Of a stretch of 64,000 nt of DNA, positions 44,904 to 51,063 are shown piece by piece. The stretch comes from Marinobacter sp. CHS3-4 (GTDB lineage: Bacteria > Pseudomonadota > Gammaproteobacteria > Pseudomonadales > Oleiphilaceae). The position numbers and the translations under genes were made by a program. Below the pieces are notes generated by a model. It searched no databases, was not told where the DNA came from, and saw only the letters and a program-made list of their open reading frames with translations. The first letter of the stretch is position 1, and each line of letters starts with the position of its first letter. The stretch lies in the NCBI RefSeq assembly GCF_030053415.1, contig NZ_JASGBJ010000001.1, positions 434,001-498,000 on the forward strand. The letters are read 5' to 3'.

Positions 44904-45734
44904 ATGGAATGGACTGACTTCGCCAGACGCTGGGTATTCGATCCGCAAAAGCCGAAGTTCAACAACTACCCGAGACAATTGGATAGCAAGGCAGAGCTGC
45001 CGGAGCTGGAGGCCAGTCTGGAGGATATTGGCGAGTTTCAGCGCAGGCTCTGGGCCAATCGTAAAAAGGCACTACTGATTCTGGTTCAGGGGCCTGACAC
45101 CAGTGGCAAAGACAGCCTGATTCGGACGTTGGCGACGTATACGGACCCGGCTGGCTTCCATGCCTGGTCATTCGGGCGACCCCAGGGAGCGGAGGCACGG
45201 CACGACTTCCTTTGGCGAGTGACCCCTGTACTGCCGGGGTTTGGCGAGATGGTGGCTTTCAATCGAAGTCACCATGAGGCGGTCATTGCCGAGCGCGTTT
45301 GGCCTTTGCACGACCCCGCAAGCTATGACTGGAACAGTCGGTATCGTTCAATCCGGGAATTTGAACGCCATCTGGTCAGCGAGGGGACCGTGCTCATCAA
45401 AGTCTGGTTAAACCTTTCGGAAGAGGAGCACCGTCGGCGACTGCTGAAGCGCCTGGACAAACCCCGTAAACGGTGGAAGTTCGATGCAGCTGACATCGAA
45501 GGCTGGAAGCAGCGCAAACACTACGAGGCCTATGCCGAGGAAGCCGTTGCGGCTACTCACGAAAATCATGCACCCTGGTTGATCGTGCCCGGCGATAGCA
45601 AACCCCAGGCGCGCGCGGTGGTTGCCGGATTGGTGGCAGACACGCTCAAGCAATTGGCCCCGGATTACCCCGAGGAACAGCCAGAAATACTGGAGAAATA
45701 CCGCCAGTTACTGGCAGAAAATGGCGTCGGCTAA
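44904..45734 (+). CDS. ppk2: Polyphosphate kinase 2 family protein
   Basis: A 276-aa kinase of the PPK2 family, which transfers phosphate between polyphosphate and nucleotides. Walker A is LVQGPDTSGKDSLIRTL (near residue 60), the Walker B area is VAFNRSHHEAVIAERVW, and the lid has RRRLLKRLDKPRKRWKF. The final GKDS, rather than GKDG, and the HH in place of YY are small departures from the commonest forms. Direction of the reaction (AMP, ADP or GDP substrate) cannot be read from sequence alone. The dadA-like gene follows after ten bases in the same direction. Confidence 0.88.
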   Translation: MEWTDFARRWVFDPQKPKFNNYPRQLDSKAELPELEASLEDIGEFQRRLWANRKKALLILVQGPDTSGKDSLIRTLATYTDPAGFHAWSFGRPQGAEARHDFLWRVTPVLPGFGEMVAFNRSHHEAVIAERVWPLHDPASYDWNSRYRSIREFERHLVSEGTVLIKVWLNLSEEEHRRRLLKRLDKPRKRWKFDAADIEGWKQRKHYEAYAEEAVAATHENHAPWLIVPGDSKPQARAVVAGLVADTLKQLAPDYPEEQPEILEKYRQLLAENGVG

Positions 45735-45744
45735 GGAGTCGTTC

Positions 45745-47016
45745 ATGCGCGTAGTCGTAATTGGTGGGGGAGTCGTCGGTGTCACGACCGCCTATGAGCT
45801 GAACCGTCGCGGTCATCAGGTCACCGTTGTGGAACGCCACGGCGAACCCGGGCGCGAGACCAGTATGGGCAATGCCGCACAGCGTTCCTATGCGGTGGTC
45901 TATCCCTGGGCCGATCCGGCCATGATTGCAAAGGCCATTCCCTGGTTGCTCAGCCCCGACGGCCCTCTGAAGATGAAAATGCCGCCGTCGCTGACCACTC
46001 TGAGATTCCTGATATCGACATTACGTTACGCCTGGTCGCCCGGCCTGTTTGGCCTGAACAAGCGGGCCATGGTGCGTCTTGGCATGCATAGCCGAACCCG
46101 GTTCGAGGCCCTGGAAGCCGATTGCTCCCTGAATTTTGATGGCGGCCATCGAGGGCTGTTGCACCTTGCCAGCACGCCAGAAGCCATGGAGGGTTATCGC
46201 AAAACCCAGTCGCTGTTGAACGAATTGGGCATCCCCTCGCGGCTGCTTGATTCCGTCGAGGCCAGGGAATCTGAACCCGCCCTGTCAGGCGCTAGCCCTT
46301 TGTTCGGCGCTCTGAGCTACGACACGGACGGTACAGGCGACTGCCATATGTTCAGTCAGTCGCTGGCGGCCGTCTGCAAGGAACGTGGGGTGGAATTCCG
46401 GTGTCATTCAGAAGCCCATCACTTGATTGGTGACGCCCAGCGAATTCACGCGGTTTCTGTGCGAGACCGTGATGGCAAGTCAGACACCCTCGAGGCGGAT
46501 GCGTTTGTCATCAGCGCGGGCTGTTGGTCCGGCGAACTGGTGCGGCCCTTTGGAATGAAGCTGCCGATTTACCCGGTCAAAGGCTACTGCCTGACCGCGC
46601 CGTTGATTGACCCGAACCGGGCACCGGTCTCGACTGTTATGGACGACCAGCTCAAAGTGGTGTCTACCCGGCTGGGCAACCGGTTGCGGGCGTCAGGCTT
46701 TGTTGAGCTGTCGGGCTTTAACCGGGAGATTCCCGAGTCGCGATTGGCCACCATCCGAAAATCGGTGCAGTCCCGTTTTCCGGATTGCGCAGACCTTGAT
46801 GCGGCTGAAACCTGGACGGGATTCCGCCCCATGACGCCAGACGGCCCGGCCGTGATCGGGCGGGGGCCCCGGCAGAACCTTTATCTGAACACGGCTCACG
46901 GGACCTTCGGCTGGACCATGTCGCTTGGCAGCGCCCATCTGATCGCCCAGGTGATGGAAGACGAGCAAATGGACATCTGTCTGGACCCGTTCAGGCCGAC
47001 CCGGTTTCAGGAGTAA
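45745..47016 (+). CDS. dadA: D-amino-acid dehydrogenase (FAD-dependent, DadA-like)
   Basis: A 423-aa FAD-dependent oxidoreductase, probably oxidising D-amino acids to 2-oxo acids at the membrane. The N-terminal dinucleotide motif is VVIGGGVVGVTTAYELN, with ETSMGNAAQRSYAVVYPWADP following, typical of DadA. The C-terminal half has PVKGYCLTAP and TWTGFRPMTPDGPAVIG, then NLYLNTAHGTFGWTMS. It falls within the normal DadA length range. ATG 45745 lies after an aaggag site. Other DAO-superfamily members cannot be excluded as the precise identity. The next gene begins three bases after its stop. Confidence 0.85.
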   Translation: MRVVVIGGGVVGVTTAYELNRRGHQVTVVERHGEPGRETSMGNAAQRSYAVVYPWADPAMIAKAIPWLLSPDGPLKMKMPPSLTTLRFLISTLRYAWSPGLFGLNKRAMVRLGMHSRTRFEALEADCSLNFDGGHRGLLHLASTPEAMEGYRKTQSLLNELGIPSRLLDSVEARESEPALSGASPLFGALSYDTDGTGDCHMFSQSLAAVCKERGVEFRCHSEAHHLIGDAQRIHAVSVRDRDGKSDTLEADAFVISAGCWSGELVRPFGMKLPIYPVKGYCLTAPLIDPNRAPVSTVMDDQLKVVSTRLGNRLRASGFVELSGFNREIPESRLATIRKSVQSRFPDCADLDAAETWTGFRPMTPDGPAVIGRGPRQNLYLNTAHGTFGWTMSLGSAHLIAQVMEDEQMDICLDPFRPTRFQE

Positions 47017-47019
47017 GCG

Positions 47020-48225
47020 TTGTCTGATTCCTGGTACGCCGGTCGATGGTGGCAACTGAACGACTGGCTGTTGGATCACAGGCCCCTATGGCAGCCGACC
47101 CCGTTCACTGACCCTGTCCCCGAATGGACTCGACAATGGCCGGATATGGCGGATCGCATTGCGCGCATGAGCGATGAAGACTGCCAGCGGTTTGAATCCG
47201 ATCCCGTGGCTCTGTCCCGGGAATTGGCCGCTCTGATGCCTTCACTGGCAACCTTGCCAGAGCTGACGGATGTGCCGGTCTTTTCGGGTGATGAAGATGG
47301 CTGCACCTTGCCTGAAACCCGCGCCCACGATATGCCAGGCCGCAAGCGCCTGCAGTCCGGCGCTTTTGCCAGCGCCGTCCGCCCCCTGAACTCAACGGTT
47401 GTTGACTGGTGTTGCGGCAAAGGACATCTGGCGCGCACCTTGTTGCCTTTCAGCGACCATCCCGTGCAGGGATTGGAATGGAACCCCGCCCTGGTCAACG
47501 ACGGCAACAGACTGGCACAGAAGTTCGGTGATTCGGTCACCTTGCGCTGTCAGGACGTGATGGCGAACGACCTCCATCTGCCGGGTGATGCCCATGCCGT
47601 TGCGCTGCATGCCTGTGGCGATCTGCATCGCCGGTTGCTCAGCAGAGCAGCCAACCAGCGATTACCTCGAGTGAGTATTGCGCCCTGTTGTTTTCACCTT
47701 TCTGCCAGTAACGACTACCGGCCGCTGTCTGAATTTGCACGCCACCAGTTGAAAGGCCTAGCGTTGACCAAAGCGGATTTGAAACTGGCAGTGGAAGAAA
47801 CCGTGACTGCACCGGCAAGGGTTCGCGACCAGGTGAATACATTCAGTCAGTGGCGGCTGGGCTTCGATGGTTTGCAACGATCACTGCGGGGGGTGGACGA
47901 ATATTTGCCAGTGCCTTCTCATCCCGGCTGGGTCGGTCGGGGAGACTTTCGCCAGTTCTGTTAATGGGCCGCGGGCAAGAAACATCTGACATTACCGGAG
48001 CGGGTGGATTTTGATACCTGGCTAGCGTTTGGCGCACAGCGATTGGAGCAGGTTCGGCGCCATGAGTTGGTTCGTCATCTGTTTCGACGACCTTTGGAGC
48101 TATGGCTGGTGCTGGATTATGCCGTGTTTCTGGAAGAGCAGGGCTTTCGAGTGCGACTGGGTACGTTTTGTGAGCGGGCCCTGACACCGAGAAATCTGCT
48201 GATTGACGCGGTGTATGTCGGTTAG
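47020..48225 (+). pseudogene. Class I methyltransferase (RRNAD1/METTL25-like) interrupted by an in-frame TAA
   Basis: TTG 47020 begins a 314-aa SAM-binding protein with VDWCCGKGHLARTLLP, VALHACGDLHRRLL and SIAPCCFHLS, as in the Methyltransf_32 type. TAA at 47962-47964 stops it, but the same frame stays open for 86 more codons to TAG 48223. This extension reads RPLELWLVLDYAVFLEEQGF and GTFCERALTPRNLLIDAVYV, which resembles the natural C-terminus of such methyltransferases (a LLDR...LEEQG helix and a SPRN loop). A change from CAA, GAA or AAA would explain the stop. The truncated protein retains the SAM site and may be partly active. Total span is 402 codons. Confidence 0.75.
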
Positions 48226-48508
48226 TGGTAACAAACACAGGATCGCTGGGTTATTGGGAGGCAGTGCGTTGAGTTTGTAATCTGCAAGATCGGGTTTTAA
48301 ACAAAAGCGGACATTCCTGGCCTGCTGTATCTCATTTGCATAAACGCGCACAAATAACACGCATGCACACATTTCACAGAACTGGGAACCCGAAAATCGC
48401 CCGAGATAGAGCGGTAAGGGTCTGAAAAATCGTGGTTATTCGGGTTGTGAATCAGGTTTGGACGGGATGGTGTCGTTGCGGTTTAATACGAACTCAAACT
48501 AATAAGCT
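48226..48508 (+). other. Non-coding stretch before the cassette array, with a promoter-like pair
   Basis: No convincing gene is seen in these 283 bases. TTGGAC at 48458-48463 and TTTAAT at 48482-48487 are spaced 18 bases apart and read toward the cassettes, which would suit a promoter for the first cassette gene. No integrase reading frame lies here on either strand and I cannot identify an attI site. The sequence is more AT-rich than the flanking genes. Confidence 0.4.
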
Positions 48509-48509
48509 G

Positions 48510-48923
48510 TTATACGATTAATACAAGGAGAGTGAAGTGGTTACCTGTTATTTGCGGTACGTGATTGATCCATACAAGCTCAAGGAATTTGAGCATTACT
48601 CGAAGTTGTGGATACCTTTGGTCAATAAGTTTGGTGGGCAACACCACGGTTATTTCCTGCCCTCGGAAGGCGCTAACGATGTTGCGCTGGCCTTGTTCAC
48701 TTTCCCAAGCTTTGCAGAGTACGAGCAGTACAGGAAAGACTCCTTCAATGATCCTGACTGTATTGCGGCCTTCAAATATGCGGAAGAAACTCGCTGTATT
48801 CTCAACTACGAGCGCAGTTTTTTTCGGCCACTTTTCGAGTAATCGTATAACAAGTGCATTAAGCTTGTTCCGGCCCTAGGGCCTCCACCGGACGGCCTTT
48901 TCAGGCCGCCGCTTATGCAGGCG
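48510..48923 (+). mobile_element. Integron gene cassette 1 (NIPSNAP)
   Basis: The cassette runs from the core site GTTATACG (48509-48516, cut after the G) to the next core site GTTAAAC (48923). Its attC begins with CGTATAAC at 48844-48851, the exact reverse complement of its own starting core site, as required if the two are joined in the excised circle. It contains a single gene oriented with the array, which is the normal cassette form. Confidence 0.82.
48537..48842 (+). CDS. NIPSNAP family protein
   Basis: A 101-aa protein of the NIPSNAP family (dimeric alpha-beta barrel). Typical features are the LRYVIDPYKLKEFEHYSKLW start, a central HGYFLPSEG loop, and a C-terminal FRPLFE. The family has no single established role. 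GTG 48537 is taken as start since AAGGAG lies at 48525-48530, six bases before it. It fills most of cassette 1, and the stop codon is followed directly by the attC site, so there is almost no wasted sequence, as in compact cassettes. Confidence 0.88.
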   Translation: MVTCYLRYVIDPYKLKEFEHYSKLWIPLVNKFGGQHHGYFLPSEGANDVALALFTFPSFAEYEQYRKDSFNDPDCIAAFKYAEETRCILNYERSFFRPLFE

Positions 48924-48929
48924 TTAAAC
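48844..48929 (+). repeat. Integron attC recombination site 1
   Basis: An 86-base attC site. R'' is CGTATAAC (48844-48851) and the terminal core site is GTTAAAC (48923-48929). The inner arms are GCATTAAGC (48856-48864) and GCTTATGC (48911-48918). These pair perfectly except for one extra T in the left arm, which is the unpaired base expected of folded attC sites. The middle has short palindromic sequence (GGCCCTAGGGCC) that would form the variable tip. This is the best-preserved site of the array. Confidence 0.88.
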
Positions 48930-49401
48930 ACTTATGAGAACCATAGCGCTCCTAATCCTCCTGATCTCAGTTCTACCGGCATTTGCTGATAGTCCCTCAG
49001 AGCTGTGCGCGACTGTTGGGGACTGTAGAAAGAGAATTCATAGTACTGTCACTGACAATTGGAAGCTTTCGGAGGTTTTCTCGGTTGCTGGCATAGTAAA
49101 AGTTAAGGTCATTTTGAGCACCCAAATGACTGGTAGAATTGAAGGCATTAAAATCATGGAGAGTAGCGGGAGTGTGTTGTTCGACGAAACAGCGATAGAT
49201 GCGGTTGAAGCAACAGGCCCGTTTGTCGCTCTAGGCGGACTCGAGAGCGAAGACTATCGAGAATCTTTTCGTGAATTCATCATCCAGTTTGAGGCTGATG
49301 GACCTTCCGTGCCGGATGAAGGTCTTAGCGACGAAGAATTCCTCAAGTTATTACCGTCGTATAGCGGCAATAGCGAGTAGCAACTCTGTTTAACATTGGC
49401 G
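48924..49401 (+). mobile_element. Integron gene cassette 2 (secreted TonB-C-like protein)
   Basis: The cassette begins at the core site GTTAAACA (48923-48930), and the reverse complement TGTTTAAC occurs at 49387-49394, just before the following core site GTTATGCA (49401). The boundaries therefore match as for a true cassette, but the attC between them is reduced to six bases. Confidence 0.72.
48934..49380 (+). CDS. Exported protein with TonB C-terminal-like domain
   Basis: A 148-aa protein with a signal peptide (MRTIALLILLISVLPAFADS). The mature part has a VKVILSTQMTGRIEGIKIMES and SGSVLFDETAIDAVEATGPF pattern that resembles the C-terminal domain of TonB/TolA proteins, followed by an acidic tail. 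It has no membrane-anchoring helix or Pro-rich spacer, so it is not a complete TonB. The start ATG 48934 comes only 11 bases after the cassette boundary, leaving little room for a ribosome site, which is common in cassettes. The function is unknown. Confidence 0.72.
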   Translation: MRTIALLILLISVLPAFADSPSELCATVGDCRKRIHSTVTDNWKLSEVFSVAGIVKVKVILSTQMTGRIEGIKIMESSGSVLFDETAIDAVEATGPFVALGGLESEDYRESFREFIIQFEADGPSVPDEGLSDEEFLKLLPSYSGNSE

Positions 49402-49407
49402 TTATGC
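49387..49407 (+). repeat. Truncated attC site 2
   Basis: R'' TGTTTAAC (49387-49394) is separated from the next core site GTTATGC (49401-49407) by only six bases, so the L arms and loop of a normal attC are absent. The outer half-sites still match their cassette exactly. It looks like an attC that has lost its centre and probably cannot fold as a recombination substrate. Confidence 0.6.
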
Positions 49408-49419
49408 AATACGTTCGTC

Positions 49420-49447
49420 TTGACGTACGTACCTATAGGCGTACACT
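49420..49447 (+). promoter_or_regulatory. Promoter and likely operator of the yefM-yoeB cassette operon
   Basis: TTGACG (49420-49425) and TACACT (49442-49447) are spaced by 16 bases, a good match to a sigma-70 promoter. Between them lie GTACGTAC-type half-sites (49426-49432 and 49440-49444), a dyad that fits an operator bound by the antitoxin. It stands 33 bases before the yefM start. Confidence 0.6.
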
Positions 49448-49479
49448 TGATTAAAAGTTAAACACGCAAGAGGTGCGTC

Positions 49480-49722
49480 ATGACCGGAATCACAGCTACT
49501 GAGGCGCGCAGCAACCTTTATCGGTTGATTGACGAGACCGCCGAGTCCCACCAACCAATCGTCATCATGGGTAAGAGGAACAAAGCTGTTCTGGTATCCG
49601 AAGAAGACTGGTCTGCTATTCAGGAAACACTTTACCTGCTCTCCGTACCCGGTATGCGGGAGTCTATTCGGGAAGGGATGGATACCCCCGTGGGTGCATG
49701 CGATGAGGAACTGGACTGGTGA
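49480..49722 (+). CDS. yefM: Antitoxin of the YefM/Phd family
   Basis: An 80-aa antitoxin. The N-terminal DNA-binding domain reads GITATEARSNLYRLIDETAE and HQPIVIMGKRNKAVLVSEED, the standard YefM pattern. The disordered C-terminus, which wraps the toxin, ends in DEELDW. It represses its own operon together with the toxin. It is preceded by a gaggtg site and its stop overlaps the GTG start of the toxin by four bases. Confidence 0.93.
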   Translation: MTGITATEARSNLYRLIDETAESHQPIVIMGKRNKAVLVSEEDWSAIQETLYLLSVPGMRESIREGMDTPVGACDEELDW

Positions 49723-49982
49723 CATGGAAGTTGGTTTACACCAAGCAGGCCCAGAAAGATGCAAAAAAGCTGGCCTCCAGCGGCCTCAAACAAAAAGCCC
49801 AGGAACTGTTAGCGCTAATAGCGGAAGATCCTTACCGCAAGCCGCCTCCGTTTGAGAAGCTAATTGGTGATCTTGTGGGGGCCTATTCGCGCCGCATTAA
49901 TATTCAGCATCGCTTGGTCTACCAAGTACTGGAGGACGAGCAAGTGGTAAAAGTCCTCAGACTCTGGAGCCACTACGAATAA
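49719..49982 (+). CDS. yoeB: Toxin of the YoeB/Txe family (mRNA interferase)
   Basis: An 87-aa ribosome-dependent mRNA endonuclease. The start WKLVYTKQAQKDAKKL, the central PFEKLIGDLVGAYSRRINIQHRLVYQV and the final RLWSHYE match YoeB. The C-terminal His-Tyr and the Glu and Arg in the central segment are the expected active-site residues. GTG 49719 overlaps the antitoxin stop. The attC site begins immediately after its TAA, so the gene end and cassette end coincide. Confidence 0.93.
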   Translation: MTWKLVYTKQAQKDAKKLASSGLKQKAQELLALIAEDPYRKPPPFEKLIGDLVGAYSRRINIQHRLVYQVLEDEQVVKVLRLWSHYE

Positions 49983-50061
49983 TGCATAACCAGCCGCTGT
50001 TGCCGGACAATTTTTCCGCCGCTTCGCGGTTCCAAAATAGCTGCAAAGCTCCGCGTTAAGA
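49983..50061 (+). repeat. Integron attC site 3
   Basis: A 79-base site from R'' TGCATAAC (49983-49990) to the core site GTTAAGA (50055-50061). Internal pairing is weaker than in site 1: an ATTTTT/AAAAT outer match encloses CCGC/GCGG near 50015-50036, and L-arm complementarity is only partial. The half-sites on both ends nevertheless match the adjoining cassettes. Confidence 0.68.
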
Positions 50062-50660
50062 TGCAGAAAACCAGATGAAATTGATTGAATCCAATTCTGA
50101 TTTTCTTGTTGTCTCTATCGGTCTCGTTGCGGTTGTTACTGTAGCTGGACTGTTTGCCATTGCACTACCGGATCTCGCCCATCATCTCCTCTTGATCATA
50201 TCTGGCACCTTGATTCTTGCCGGAGGGCTAAAAGTAAAACATTACTCTGAAAAGAAAAACTGGATTCAATCGAAGGCCGTTTTGCGCTCGGTAGAGGAGA
50301 GTCAAAAGGGGATCATGGAATCTCAGTATGGGCCAAAAAGAAGGTATCTTTACCCGGAAGTAAAGTATGAATATAGCCACCATGGGCAGAACTATATGAA
50401 CACCGTGGTGGCTGACTCTATCAAGGATGTTTGGGTTCCGGAGATCAACGCGTTTGGTGATAAAACGCCTGATGCCAAGAAAATATGGCAAGACTGGGTG
50501 TGTGGGTCAGAGGTGCCGGTCTATATCAATCCTCAAGATCCTCACCAATCGGTTTTGATCAGTCGCCCAAGTAAGAAGAGAAAATCACATTTATTCGCGC
50601 TTATCGTCTCCGGGCTTTTGGTCTTTTTGGTTTGGGCAGCGATAGTCGTGACAACTTAAC
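50056..50660 (+). mobile_element. Probable integron gene cassette 4 (DUF3592), distal end unresolved
   Basis: It begins at core site GTTAAG (50055-50060). The reverse complement CTTAAC is found at 50655-50660, directly after the gene, as expected for the start of its attC. No matching distal core site could be identified in the following 230 bases, so the array may end here in a decayed site. The end coordinate given is that of the R'' half-site. Confidence 0.55.
50075..50659 (+). CDS. DUF3592 domain membrane protein
   Basis: A 194-aa protein with two hydrophobic helices near the N-terminus (residues 10-52), a soluble beta-rich domain with RYLYPEVKYEYSHHGQNYMN and VPVYINPQDPHQSVLI, and a C-terminal helix (LFALIVSGLLVFLVWAAIVV). 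This is the DUF3592 pattern, of unknown function. The gene is clearly more AT-rich than the flanking chromosome and it lies in the array orientation. Confidence 0.82.
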   Translation: MKLIESNSDFLVVSIGLVAVVTVAGLFAIALPDLAHHLLLIISGTLILAGGLKVKHYSEKKNWIQSKAVLRSVEESQKGIMESQYGPKRRYLYPEVKYEYSHHGQNYMNTVVADSIKDVWVPEINAFGDKTPDAKKIWQDWVCGSEVPVYINPQDPHQSVLISRPSKKRKSHLFALIVSGLLVFLVWAAIVVTT

Positions 50661-51063
50661 CAGTGGGTGAAACTGACCGGTGCAACGCTGCGATCCGTCC
50701 CTGGTAGGCTTTCATCCGACTCCAGCTCCCCGCTATCAAGGCCTCCATAGATATATCTTTTCATGGGTCTGATGCCAACAGCAGCCTCCGCGATCAGATC
50801 TACCGCAACACCCGGCTGACCTACGTTTATCTCAAAATGCTGCGGCGTCACGACGTTTCTTGCGCTTTCAAACGGTGGTTAATGCAAGTTCGACAAGCTG
50901 GATAAATTTTATCCAATAAAGCTTGCTTATCGAAGGAAACGGTCAACACTCAGTGAGATCGTTCTGGAGTATGTGGCGATCTCTGAACGCGCCGGACAGA
51001 ACCATGACCTGACATTTTGAAAGGAACACGGCGCGCTACAACCTGTATACAAGGAGAGTTCCA
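50661..51063. other. Gene-poor region after the cassette array
   Basis: No gene is supported in these 403 bases. A frame of about 55 codons (around 50745-50910) stays open without a good start and looks like a fragment, but I cannot identify it. TGGATAAA (50899-50906) and TTTATCCA (50908-50915) form a perfect eight-base dyad, nested in CAAGCT/AGCTTG arms. A good aaggag site lies before the next gene. Confidence 0.4.

Larger units (their letters stand above)
49402..50055 (+). mobile_element. Integron gene cassette 3 (YefM/YoeB toxin-antitoxin)
   Basis: The cassette runs from core site GTTATGCA (49401-49408) to core site GTTAAG (50055). Its attC opens with TGCATAAC at 49983-49990, the exact reverse complement of its first core site. 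It carries a toxin-antitoxin operon with its own promoter, which is a common way in which cassette arrays are stabilised. Confidence 0.8.

Noticed and set aside
48004..48225. Separate 73-aa gene after the methyltransferase
   Set aside because: It is in the same frame as the upstream gene and reads as that protein's C-terminus, so it is treated as part of an interrupted gene.
48226..48508. attI site upstream of the cassette array
   Set aside because: No integrase lies alongside and no sequence could be matched to an attI, so only the promoter-like pair was reported.
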